Of a stretch of 23,103 bases of DNA, positions 15,345-23,060 are shown piece after piece. Location of the stretch: contig CAMNBW010000005.1 of assembly GCA_946533525.1 (NCBI GenBank), forward strand, positions 1 to 23,103. Direction: 5' to 3'. Each line of letters starts with the position of its first letter. Position 1 is the first letter of the stretch. This DNA comes from an uncultured Lachnospiraceae bacterium (GTDB lineage Bacteria; Bacillota; Clostridia; Lachnospirales; Lachnospiraceae). The notes beneath the pieces were generated by a model, which was not told where the DNA came from, did no database searches, and saw only the letters and a list, made by a program, of their open reading frames with translations. A program made the position numbers and the translations under genes.

Positions 15345-16060
15345 TTAAACGTAAATTAGAAGAGATAGCGGGCGGGATATACAGGAATGTTTTTTTCTTC
15401 TTTAAGAGGATAGCCATCGAGGTAAATACCCGCAGCATATTAAAGCCCGGCTCCTATGTTAAAAATTCCGCTCTGGAGGGCAGGAACTATCTCGGGCGGG
15501 GCACCGTAATAAGGAACGTGCGTCTGGGCTTCGGCTCATATATCAACAACAACGGGGATTTTTCGGACACCACCATCGGCAAGTACACCTCGATAGGCGC
15601 CAATGTCTCGACGGTAATAGGCAGGCATCCCCTGTCCAAGCAGGCGGCGATGCATCCGGCCTTTACCAACCCCAACAAGATATTCGGGTTTTCCTATGCC
15701 GAGAATAAGACCTTCATGGATACCCTCGGACATATTGAGATAGGCAATGACGTCTGGATAGGCAACAATGTCCTGATAATGGACGGGGTAAAGATAGGCG
15801 ACGGAGCCGTTGTCGGAACGGGAGCCCTCGTGACAAAGGATCTGCCCCCCTATTCGATAAATGCCGGCATACCTGCCAAAACAAAGAGATACAGATTTTC
15901 TCCCGACCAGGCGGAGGCCCTTCTTAAGCTTAAGTGGTGGGACAGAGGGGAAAGATGGATCAGGTCGAATATCGACAGCTTCAAGGACGCCGATAAGCTT
16001 ATAGAGGTAATGCGCTCGGCGGACGCGGCGGCGGGGCGCTCTTCGGAGAAGGATAAATGA
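15341..16060 (+). CDS. Hexapeptide-repeat (CatB-like) O-acetyltransferase
   Basis: This 239-residue protein is a left-handed beta-helix acyltransferase. The imperfect hexapeptide repeats are seen in YLGRGTVIRNVRLGFGSYI and especially HIEIGNDVWIGNNVLIMDG (131-149) through KIGDGAVVGTGALV. The histidine in GRHPLSK (H96) is placed as in xenobiotic-acetyltransferase-like enzymes, where it activates the acceptor hydroxyl. The end, PPYSINAGIPAKTKRYRF, is typical. It likely transfers acetyl from acetyl-CoA to a sugar of the glycan or its lipid-linked precursor, in the cytosol. It overlaps both neighbours by 4 bp. Acetyl is inferred; another acyl group is possible. Confidence 0.88.
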   Translation: MIKRKLEEIAGGIYRNVFFFFKRIAIEVNTRSILKPGSYVKNSALEGRNYLGRGTVIRNVRLGFGSYINNNGDFSDTTIGKYTSIGANVSTVIGRHPLSKQAAMHPAFTNPNKIFGFSYAENKTFMDTLGHIEIGNDVWIGNNVLIMDGVKIGDGAVVGTGALVTKDLPPYSINAGIPAKTKRYRFSPDQAEALLKLKWWDRGERWIRSNIDSFKDADKLIEVMRSADAAAGRSSEKDK

Positions 16061-17160
16061 GCACCGCCATTGTCGTAGTGACCTATAACAGAACCGCTTC
16101 CTTAAAAAGGCTCTTAAAGTCCCTCGCGGAGGCGGAGTATAAGGGAAATAGGGATATTCCGCTGATAATAAGCGTGGATAATTCGGGAAAGGACGACACG
16201 GCAAAGGCTGCCGGCTCCTTTGAATGGAAATATGGGGAAAAGCGGGTCATACGCCACGCCGAAAGGCTGGGGCTTAAGCGCCATATTCTCGAATGCGGGG
16301 AATATAGCCGGGAGTACGGCAGTATCATAATGCTGGAGGACGACCTTTATGTATCGCCCTTCTTTTATGACTATGCTGTGCGGGCGTTGGAATTCACAAA
16401 AGAGGACGACCGCATAGGCGGGGTTTCCCTCTATGCACATAGATTCAACGTCTTTGCCAGACTACCTTTCGAGCCTTTAAATGACGGGTTTTCGAACTGG
16501 TATTTCCAGTTTGCCTCGAGCTGGGGCCAGGCCTGGACTAAGGAGCAGTGGTCGGGCTTTTACTCCTGGCTTAAGGAGCACGACGGCGAGGAGGTGGGAG
16601 GGAGCTACCTGCCCTCAAATATAGCGGGATGGGGTGAGAGCTCCTGGCTTAAATACGCCGACAGGTATCTTGCGGATACGGATAAGTATTTTCTGTATCC
16701 GAGGCTTTCCTATACGACCAACTTTGCCGACGAGGGAGAGCATGCCTCAAACGCGGTTACAGACCTGCAGGTGCCGCTGGCGGAGGGGGAGGAAGGGTTC
16801 AGGTTTTGCGGCATGGATGCCTCCAAAGCCGTCTACGATGCCTATTTTGAATACCGGGGACTGGAGCATGAAGCCGATCTTTACGGGCTTAAAAACCGCG
16901 ACGGCAGGCACAGGGACAGGTATATATACAGCACAGCGGCCTGCGGCTTTAAGGTGGTGGAAAGCTTCGGGCTCAAGCTTAAGCCCATGGAGGCCAATAT
17001 CCTGCACGGGATAGAGGGTCAGGATATATTTTTGTACGATACCCAAACCCCGGACAAGCCTCCGAAGACGGCGGCCGGAAAGCTTGAAGCGTACTTTTAT
17101 CCCGGAATGAATCTGGAAAAGATGGCAGGGCTTGTAAAAAGGCGTCTGTCAGGAAAATAA
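16057..17160 (+). CDS. GNT-I-like (GT13-type) glycosyltransferase-like protein
   Basis: This 367-residue protein starts with a GT-A strand, AIVVVTYNRTASLKRLLKSL (4-23), and has IIMLEDDLYVSPFF (90-103). Its E94-D95-D96 matches the EDD metal motif of eukaryotic N-acetylglucosaminyltransferase I (GT13) better than the DxD of ordinary GT2 enzymes. A segment FASSWGQAWTKEQWSGF recurs in related bacterial proteins. The C-terminal third, rich in aromatic and charged residues, I do not recognise. There is no membrane helix or signal peptide. It overlaps the acetyltransferase gene by 4 bp and ends 3 nt before the ABC transporter. Sugar and acceptor are unknown, and GlcNAc should not be assumed. Confidence 0.75.
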   Translation: MSTAIVVVTYNRTASLKRLLKSLAEAEYKGNRDIPLIISVDNSGKDDTAKAAGSFEWKYGEKRVIRHAERLGLKRHILECGEYSREYGSIIMLEDDLYVSPFFYDYAVRALEFTKEDDRIGGVSLYAHRFNVFARLPFEPLNDGFSNWYFQFASSWGQAWTKEQWSGFYSWLKEHDGEEVGGSYLPSNIAGWGESSWLKYADRYLADTDKYFLYPRLSYTTNFADEGEHASNAVTDLQVPLAEGEEGFRFCGMDASKAVYDAYFEYRGLEHEADLYGLKNRDGRHRDRYIYSTAACGFKVVESFGLKLKPMEANILHGIEGQDIFLYDTQTPDKPPKTAAGKLEAYFYPGMNLEKMAGLVKRRLSGK

Positions 17161-17163
17161 AGC

Positions 17164-18912
17164 ATGAAGGACATATTAAACAAGTTAAATTATATATTCG
17201 ACCACAGACAAAAGGTGCAGATGGGCCTTCTGCTTGTGGCTATCTTTATCGGCGCGGTCTTCGAGCTCGGAGGAGTCTCGCTGATACTGCCCCTTATACA
17301 GCTTATCTCGACGCCGGAGGTGGTGGAGGAGCCGGGAATAGTCCGTACTGTCTACAGGGGCCTTGGCATGAAGTCGGTTACCGATTTTTTCATCGTTCTG
17401 GTGGTCATAATAATCTGCGTATATCTGATAAAAAACATCTACCTTACGCTGATGTACTATTTTCAGTACCGCTATATCTACCGCAATCAGCTAAAATGCG
17501 CGGGAAGGCTCATAGACTGCTATCTTAAGAAGCCCTATACCTATCATCTGGACCACAATACCTCCAATATGATAAGGAATATCATGCTGGATACGGACAG
17601 GCTGTTCCAGCTCATACTCCAGGTTTTAAACGTCATCTCCGAGGCGCTGCTGTCCATGCTTCTGATAATCTTTCTGATAATTACCGACCCCATGATGAGC
17701 ATAACTGTGGCTCTCATCCTGGTCATCTTCATGGGAGCCTTCAGGCTGCTTACAAAAAGCAGGGTAAACAGCTACGGTCATATAAACCAGACCTACGACG
17801 GGAAGATGCACCAGTCCATCAACCAGGCCCTGGGCGCGGTCAAGGATATAAAGATACTGCACAGGGAGAAGTATTTCGTGGACACCTTTATCGACTGCGG
17901 CAACAGGAAGATGAACGCCCTTATAAATACCAATTTTCTGGGCCAGGTTCCGAAATTCCTCATTGAGACCGTCTGTGTTGCGGCCATAATGACGGTGCTG
18001 GCGGTGAAGCTTAAAAGCGGGGAAAACCTGAATGCGGTGCTGCCGAAGCTGGCGGCCTTTGCGGTAGCGGCGTTTAAGCTCCTTCCTTCAGTGGGGAAGA
18101 TCACGAATTACCTTAACGGCATCACCTTCCTTAAACCCTCGATAGACCTTATTTATCACGACATCCGGGAAACCGAGGATATGCTGACTAAAAAGCAGGG
18201 TATGGAGCGGGATGATTATACCGAGGACAATCCTGCGGATTCGATAAGTCTCGAAGATGTTTCCTACAGCTACCCCAATTCCGAGGAAACGGTCATAAAT
18301 AAAGTCAGCTTTAAGATTCCCTTAGGCCAGTCCACGGGACTCATAGGGCCTTCGGGAGCGGGGAAATCCACTATCGCAGACATTATCCTTGGGATCCTGA
18401 CTCCCGTGGAGGGGCGGGTCATGTACGGGAAGATGAATGTACATGAATATCCCTATTCGTGGTCGAAAAAGCTGGCCTATATACCCCAGACCATCTTCCT
18501 TGCCGACGAGAGTATAAGGAGAAATGTCGCCTTCGGCATAGAGGACGGCATGATAGATGAAGCGAAGGTCTGGGCGGCCTTAAAGGAGGCCCAGCTGGAT
18601 GAATTCGTGCGCTCGCTCCCCCAGGGGCTTGATACCGAAGTGGGCGAAAGGGGCGTGCGGCTGTCGGGAGGACAGAGGCAGAGGATAGGAATAGCCAGGG
18701 CCCTGTACGACGACCCGGAAATACTCGTGCTGGACGAGGCGACAAGCGCCCTTGACAACGATACCGAAAAGGCGGTCATGGAGGCCATCGAGCATCTGCA
18801 CGGGAAGAAGACCATGATAATAATCGCTCACAGACTCACTACTATCAAAAACTGCGAACACGTATTTAAAGTGGAAAACGGCAAGGTTTTCGAGACGGAA
18901 AGGATAAGCTGA
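17164..18912 (+). CDS. PglK-like ABC transporter, fused membrane and ATPase domains
   Basis: This 582-residue protein is a half-transporter with an N-terminal membrane domain (about six helices, residues 20-320) and a C-terminal ATPase. The ATPase shows Walker A IGPSGAGKST (394-403), signature LSGGQRQRIGIARAL (500-514), Walker B ILVLDEATSALD (520-531) and the switch AHRLTT. It would work as a homodimer. Among glycan loci this layout matches PglK/WlaB flippases, which move a complete lipid-linked oligosaccharide across the membrane; an MsbA-like lipid exporter is the alternative. Its position amid glycosyltransferases favours flipping of the glycan made by the neighbours. It starts 3 nt after the GNT-I-like gene and shares one base with the next gene. 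Confidence 0.87.
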   Translation: MKDILNKLNYIFDHRQKVQMGLLLVAIFIGAVFELGGVSLILPLIQLISTPEVVEEPGIVRTVYRGLGMKSVTDFFIVLVVIIICVYLIKNIYLTLMYYFQYRYIYRNQLKCAGRLIDCYLKKPYTYHLDHNTSNMIRNIMLDTDRLFQLILQVLNVISEALLSMLLIIFLIITDPMMSITVALILVIFMGAFRLLTKSRVNSYGHINQTYDGKMHQSINQALGAVKDIKILHREKYFVDTFIDCGNRKMNALINTNFLGQVPKFLIETVCVAAIMTVLAVKLKSGENLNAVLPKLAAFAVAAFKLLPSVGKITNYLNGITFLKPSIDLIYHDIRETEDMLTKKQGMERDDYTEDNPADSISLEDVSYSYPNSEETVINKVSFKIPLGQSTGLIGPSGAGKSTIADIILGILTPVEGRVMYGKMNVHEYPYSWSKKLAYIPQTIFLADESIRRNVAFGIEDGMIDEAKVWAALKEAQLDEFVRSLPQGLDTEVGERGVRLSGGQRQRIGIARALYDDPEILVLDEATSALDNDTEKAVMEAIEHLHGKKTMIIIAHRLTTIKNCEHVFKVENGKVFETERIS

Positions 18913-19835
18913 TGGTAAAGCTTTCTATTGTGTTTATAACCTATAATCACGGAAAATATGTCAGGGAGGCGCTGGAGGGCATAGTAAAGCAGAAAACGGA
19001 TTTTGACTATGAGGTGCTTTGCTGCGACGACTGCTCCACCGATGATACCCAGAAGATCATAAGAGAATATGCCGAAAAGTACCCGGAACGCTTCCGGCTA
19101 ATGTTCAGGGAAAAGAATGTGGGACGGCCCACTCAGAATGTATACGATACGGCAATGGCGGCCCAGGGGCAGTATCTCGCCTTTCTGGAGGGGGACGATT
19201 ACTGGACGGATGAAGAAAAGCTGCAAAAACAGGTGGATTTTCTCGATTCCCACGAGGATTATATGGGGACCACCCACAGCTTTTCCATAATAGACGAGAA
19301 CGGCCGGCCCGCGAAGAATGAAAAGATAAGGAGCCTCTATGACTGGCACGGGGATTATACCTGGAATGTCTGGAGGATACCGGGAGCCAAATGGCCCGGG
19401 CAGACGGCGACAAATGTATGCAGGAACTTCTTTCACAACGGGAAGCTGGACTATACGATACTTTTCAGGGCCCATGATTTTATAGATGACGGGATAATAT
19501 TTACCTTCCTGTTGCTCCAGGGGAAGATCTACCGGTTCAGGGAGGTTATGGCGGCCCATCGATACGTGGAGAAATACGGCGGAGAGAGCTGGAATTCCCT
19601 TAAGCTCAGGCGCGACTACATGACCGAGGAAGCGCAGATCAAGCTCGAGATGATGAAATGGTGTGAGGAAAACGTGGGGCTTACGGAGTTTGGACTGGCC
19701 CGCTCCAGAAGGGAGCTTAAGACGGCGATCTCTATCTTTGTAAAGCAGCCCACAGTCGTTACCTTCAGGCTTTGCCGGCAGGCCATAGCTTATTATTTCT
19801 TTCATCTTAAGTTCGGCAAAGTGAACAGGCAATGA
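18912..19835 (+). CDS. GT2 glycosyltransferase
   Basis: This 307-residue soluble protein has a GT-A domain with SIVFITYNHGKYVREAL (5-21), CCDDCSTDDTQ (37-47) and the metal-binding FLEGDDYWTD (91-100). KLQKQVDFLDSH follows and is common to a large GT2 subgroup in capsule and exopolysaccharide loci. A later segment, RAHDFIDDGIIFTFLLLQGK, holds acidic residues in the place of the catalytic base. No membrane helix is apparent. Its ATG shares a base with the ABC transporter's stop (TGATG), and its end overlaps the fucosyltransferase gene by 4 bp. Sugar and linkage cannot be predicted. Confidence 0.88.
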   Translation: MVKLSIVFITYNHGKYVREALEGIVKQKTDFDYEVLCCDDCSTDDTQKIIREYAEKYPERFRLMFREKNVGRPTQNVYDTAMAAQGQYLAFLEGDDYWTDEEKLQKQVDFLDSHEDYMGTTHSFSIIDENGRPAKNEKIRSLYDWHGDYTWNVWRIPGAKWPGQTATNVCRNFFHNGKLDYTILFRAHDFIDDGIIFTFLLLQGKIYRFREVMAAHRYVEKYGGESWNSLKLRRDYMTEEAQIKLEMMKWCEENVGLTEFGLARSRRELKTAISIFVKQPTVVTFRLCRQAIAYYFFHLKFGKVNRQ

Positions 19836-20761
19836 TAGTTTTAAGATTTACGGGCGGACTTGGGAACCAGATGTTCCAGTATGCCCTATACAGGTATTTG
19901 AAAAAAAGATATACGGGCGAGACCGTTAAGGCGGATATATCCTGGTATTCCTGGAATACCGCCCACCAGGGCTTCGAGCTTTTAAGGCTTTTTAAGAGGG
20001 CGGACAATCCGGCGTTTGAATTTGAGGAAGCGGGCCTTGGAGATATTTTCCGGGTGAGCGGGAAGCTGCCGCAGAAAAACGAGGCCATAAGATATTTTAA
20101 CCGTCTGGTCAGGCTTTTTGCCGGGACGCATTTTGAGGACAAGCATATCTTCGAGGACGGGCATGAGCACAGCCATGAAGAGCTGAGGCGCAGGATAGAC
20201 AATATTCCCGCCGGGAGGGACGCCTATATTACGGGCTATTTTCTGGACGAGGTCTATTACAGGGACAGCCTTGAGGAGCTGAGGAGCTGCTTTAATTTTG
20301 ACACGGAGGCGCTGTCGGCTGAAAACAAGGCGCTGCTTAAGGAGATAGAGGGCTGTGAGGCCGTCTCCATCCATGTAAGGCGGGGAGATTACTTAAGCAA
20401 GACCTATTCGGATACCTTTAAGATACTTTCGGAGGACTACTACGGGAAGGCCGTGGACTATATAAGGGAAAGGGTCCCGGGGGCGAAATTTTTTATTTTT
20501 TCGGACGATACGGAATATGCCGGGGAGGCCTTCCGCCATCTGGAAAATAAGGTGGTAGTCACGGGAAACACCGGAGCCGACAGCTATGTGGACCTGCTGC
20601 TCATGAGCAGGTGCAGGTACAACATCACCGCCAATTCCACCTTTTCGCAGTGGGCGGGTCTCTTGAACAGTTTTAAAAAGGCTATTATAATCTATCCCCG
20701 GGAATATTTATCGGATAAAGACAGCGAGATAAAGACCATTGACGGCTGGGTAAGGCTATAA
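19832..20761 (+). CDS. Alpha-1,2-fucosyltransferase (GT11)
   Basis: This 309-residue protein carries the GT11 motifs. The N-terminal FTGGLGNQMFQYALYRYLKK lies at residues 6-25. The donor-binding HVRRGDY (181-187) holds the arginine that contacts GDP-fucose. FIFSDDTEYA and the terminal NITANSTFSQWAGLL complete the set. GT11 enzymes such as Helicobacter FutC transfer fucose from GDP-fucose in alpha-1,2 linkage, usually to galactose. No GDP-fucose synthesis genes are in the window, so the donor must come from elsewhere. It is the last gene of the glycan run; no terminator follows, so the operon may read into glnN. Some family members act on acceptors other than galactose. Confidence 0.93.
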   Translation: MIVLRFTGGLGNQMFQYALYRYLKKRYTGETVKADISWYSWNTAHQGFELLRLFKRADNPAFEFEEAGLGDIFRVSGKLPQKNEAIRYFNRLVRLFAGTHFEDKHIFEDGHEHSHEELRRRIDNIPAGRDAYITGYFLDEVYYRDSLEELRSCFNFDTEALSAENKALLKEIEGCEAVSIHVRRGDYLSKTYSDTFKILSEDYYGKAVDYIRERVPGAKFFIFSDDTEYAGEAFRHLENKVVVTGNTGADSYVDLLLMSRCRYNITANSTFSQWAGLLNSFKKAIIIYPREYLSDKDSEIKTIDGWVRL

Positions 20762-20780
20762 CTATGGAGGACAAGCGCCC

Positions 20781-20825
20781 ATGGAGGCTTGCGAACATTG
20801 TGAGGCGCTTGCGCAAATTGCATAA
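20781..20825 (+). CDS. Possible 14-codon leader peptide upstream of glnN
   Basis: A short frame, MEACEHCEALAQIA, begins at 20781 and stops with TAA at 20823-20825. GGAGG (20766-20770) lies 10 nt upstream, an acceptable ribosome binding site. The stop codon falls at the centre of the 22-bp palindrome, so a ribosome finishing this frame would open that hairpin. Two cysteine codons and one glutamine codon stand out, but there is no run of one amino acid as in classical attenuators. Its length is also compatible with chance. Confidence 0.35.
   Translation: MEACEHCEALAQIA
20787..20820. repeat. Tandem 14-bp direct repeats, 20-bp period, before glnN
   Basis: GCTTGCGAACATTG (20787-20800) and GCTTGCGCAAATTG (20807-20820) agree at 12 of 14 positions and begin exactly 20 bp apart, about two helical turns. 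The second copy runs into the adjacent palindrome. The spacing suggests two protein-binding sites on one DNA face. The region also allows RNA pairing: AAGCGCC (20773-20779) with GGCGCTT (20804-20810), and TTGCG (20789-20793) with CGCAA (20812-20816). Confidence 0.5.
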
Positions 20826-20835
20826 ATGCAATTTG
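20814..20835. promoter_or_regulatory. Perfect 22-bp palindrome upstream of glnN
   Basis: CAAATTGCAT (20814-20823) and ATGCAATTTG (20826-20835) are exact inverted arms around AA, ending 17 nt before the GGAGG of glnN. A weak promoter, TTGTGA (20798-20803), 17 bp, CATAAA (20821-20826), would have its -10 inside the palindrome, an ideal position for a repressor. Alternatively it folds as an RNA hairpin in the leader of a transcript reading in from upstream. It does not match the GlnR consensus (TGTNA-N7-TNACA). Confidence 0.6.
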
Positions 20836-20864
20836 TCACCATATATGACTATGGAGGTATTATT

Positions 20865-22982
20865 ATGAACGAGGAGCGAATTGCGGACGTTTCACAGTAT
20901 TTTGGAGAAGATGTTTTTAACGATCAGGTAATGCAGGAGCGTCTGCCGAAGAAGGTATATAAAGAGCTTCGAAAGACCATAGATGAGGGCAAGGACCTCG
21001 ATCCGATGATAGCCGAGGTAGTGGCGGGAGCCATGAAGGACTGGGCCATCGAGAAGGGTGCAACCCACTATACCCACTGGTTTCAGCCCCTTACGGGGAT
21101 CACGGCCGAAAAACACGAGGCCTTTATTTCACCTACGCGCTTTGACGGAAGCGTGCTCATGGAGTTTTCGGGCAAGGAGCTCATAAAGGGCGAGCCCGAT
21201 GCTTCGAGCTTCCCTTCGGGCGGCCTGCGGGCTACCTTCGAGGCAAGAGGCTATACGGCCTGGGACTGTACCTCTCCGGCCTTTATACGCCATGACGCTG
21301 TCGGAGCCATTCTCTGCATACCCACGGCCTTCTGCTCATATACGGGCGAGGCGCTGGATCTAAAGACCCCCCTGCTCCGTTCCATGGAGGCGCTTAATAC
21401 TCAGGCGCTTCGGCTCATAAGGCTTTTCGGGAACACGACCTCCAAAAAGTGTACCCCCTCTGTCGGAGCCGAGCAGGAATATTTCATCGTGGACAGAGAT
21501 AAGTTTTTAAAGAGAAAGGATCTCATATATACGGGTCACACCCTTTTCGGAGCCATGCCTCCCAAGGGACAGGAGCTGGACGATCAGTATTTCGGAACCA
21601 TACCCGAAAAGGTCGGAGCCTTTATGAAGGCCATAAATAATGAGCTGTGGAGGCTTGGAGTTTCCGCCAAGACGCAGCACAATGAGGCGGCTCCCGGACA
21701 GCACGAGCTTGCGCCGATTTATACGGAGGCCAACATCGCCGTAGACCATAACCAGCTTATGATGGAGGTAATGAAGAAGGTGGCGGAGAGACAGGGCCTG
21801 ACCTGCCTCCTTCACGAGAAGCCCTTTAGCGGTATGAACGGCTCCGGCAAGCACAACAACTGGTCCATAGTTACGGACGACGGGATAAACCTCCTCGACC
21901 CGGGCAAGACCCCCCATGACAATGTGCAGTTTCTTCTGGTGCTGACCTGTATTTTAAAAGCGGTGGACGAGCACGCCGACCTGTTAAGGGAATCCGCGGC
22001 AGACGTCGGAAACGACTACCGTCTGGGAGCAAACGAGGCTCCCCCGGCTATAATTTCTGTATTTTTGGGAGAGCAGCTTCAGGACGTACTAACCCAGCTC
22101 ATATCGACGGGAGCGGCCACCTATTCCAAGCAGGGAGAGGTAATGAATACCGGAGTAAAGACGATACCCGATTTCATGAAGGACGCAACGGACAGGAACC
22201 GGACTTCGCCCTTTGCATTTACCGGAAATAAATTCGAGTTCAGGATGTGCGGCTCCTCGGATTCGATAGCTTCCCCGAATACGGTGCTAAACGCCATAAC
22301 CGCGGAGGCCTTTGCCGATGCCTGCGACATACTTGAAAAGGCCGAGGATTTCGAAACCGCAGTCCATGACCTCATAAAGCAATACGCCAGCGAGCACCAG
22401 AGGATAGTGTTCAACGGCAACGGCTATTCCGAGGAATGGGTCGAAGAGGCGGAGAGAAGGGGCCTTCCGAATATCAAGACCATGGTGGATGCAATACCGG
22501 CCATCGTTACCGACAAGGCCAAGGCGCTTTATAAGAGGTTCGGCATCTTTACGGAGTCAGAGCTGGAAAGCCGTGTCGAGATCAAGTACGAAGAGTATTC
22601 CAAGCTTGTCAACATTGAGGCAAGAACCATGATAGATATGGCGAGCAAGTCGCTTATCCCGGCCTGCATAGGCTACAGCAAGACCCTCGCTGACGCGGTA
22701 ATATCCTTAAAGGAAGCTGGCGCGGACTATTCGGCGGCAAAGGAAAGGCTGGATGAGATAGCCGATCTTATAGCCGATGCGCAAAACGGCCTGTCGAAGC
22801 TTACCGAGGACGACGACAAGGGAATGGCCATGGAGGACGGCAGGGATAAGGCGGTCTTCTACAGGGATTTCATCAAGGCTGATATGGAGCGGCTAAGAGC
22901 CCCGATAGACAAGCTGGAGATGATAGTGGACAAGGAATACTGGCCCATGCCCTCCTACGGCGATCTGTTGTTTGAAGTGTGA
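20865..22982 (+). CDS. glnN: Glutamine synthetase type III
   Basis: This 705-residue protein is a type III glutamine synthetase, which joins ammonia to glutamate using ATP; it is much longer than types I and II (about 450 and 370 residues) and forms dodecamers. Key segments are THYTHWFQPLTGITAEKHEAF near the N-terminus, the KPFSGMNGSGKHNNWS nucleotide region (from 319), RLGANEAPPAIISVFLG, and NRTSPFAFTGNKFEFRMCGS (445-464). An in-frame ATG at 20826 would add 13 residues, but the ATG at 20865 has GGAGG (20853-20857) 7 nt upstream and matches the family's usual N-terminus. It is separated from the glycan locus by 103 bp of structured leader and followed by a terminator, so it likely has its own nitrogen-related control. 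Confidence 0.97.
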   Translation: MNEERIADVSQYFGEDVFNDQVMQERLPKKVYKELRKTIDEGKDLDPMIAEVVAGAMKDWAIEKGATHYTHWFQPLTGITAEKHEAFISPTRFDGSVLMEFSGKELIKGEPDASSFPSGGLRATFEARGYTAWDCTSPAFIRHDAVGAILCIPTAFCSYTGEALDLKTPLLRSMEALNTQALRLIRLFGNTTSKKCTPSVGAEQEYFIVDRDKFLKRKDLIYTGHTLFGAMPPKGQELDDQYFGTIPEKVGAFMKAINNELWRLGVSAKTQHNEAAPGQHELAPIYTEANIAVDHNQLMMEVMKKVAERQGLTCLLHEKPFSGMNGSGKHNNWSIVTDDGINLLDPGKTPHDNVQFLLVLTCILKAVDEHADLLRESAADVGNDYRLGANEAPPAIISVFLGEQLQDVLTQLISTGAATYSKQGEVMNTGVKTIPDFMKDATDRNRTSPFAFTGNKFEFRMCGSSDSIASPNTVLNAITAEAFADACDILEKAEDFETAVHDLIKQYASEHQRIVFNGNGYSEEWVEEAERRGLPNIKTMVDAIPAIVTDKAKALYKRFGIFTESELESRVEIKYEEYSKLVNIEARTMIDMASKSLIPACIGYSKTLADAVISLKEAGADYSAAKERLDEIADLIADAQNGLSKLTEDDDKGMAMEDGRDKAVFYRDFIKADMERLRAPIDKLEMIVDKEYWPMPSYGDLLFEV

Positions 22983-22993
22983 AAAAAAGGGGT

Positions 22994-23060
22994 GCTGCAT
23001 CAGTACAAAACAGGGTATTTTATCTTTTGTGGCTGATGCGGCAGCCCGCGTTTTATTTAT
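22994..23060 (+). terminator. Extended hairpin terminator after glnN
   Basis: GCTGCATCAG (22994-23003) pairs with CTGATGCGGCAGC (23033-23045) through 10 pairs with a 3-nt bulge. Inside it, ACAAAA (23005-23010) pairs with TTTTGT (23025-23030), leaving a 14-nt loop. A T-rich stretch, TTTTATTTAT (23051-23060), follows after CCGCG. This is a plausible intrinsic terminator of glnN. The remaining bases to 23103 show no gene or clear signal. Confidence 0.72.

Noticed and set aside
9580..20761. Mobile element carrying the glycan genes
   Set aside because: No transposase, integrase, terminal inverted repeats or tRNA attachment site is visible, and codon use looks like that of the flanking genes.
20739..20762. 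TTGACG (20739-20744) with TATAAC (20757-20762) as the glnN promoter
   Set aside because: The spacer is only 12 bp; no acceptable -10 occurs at 16-18 bp.
20826..20864. Upstream in-frame ATG giving a 13-residue extension of glutamine synthetase
   Set aside because: The extension is unlike the family N-terminus and lacks a ribosome binding site, whereas the ATG at 20865 has GGAGG at 7 nt. It is kept only as part of the leader-peptide idea.
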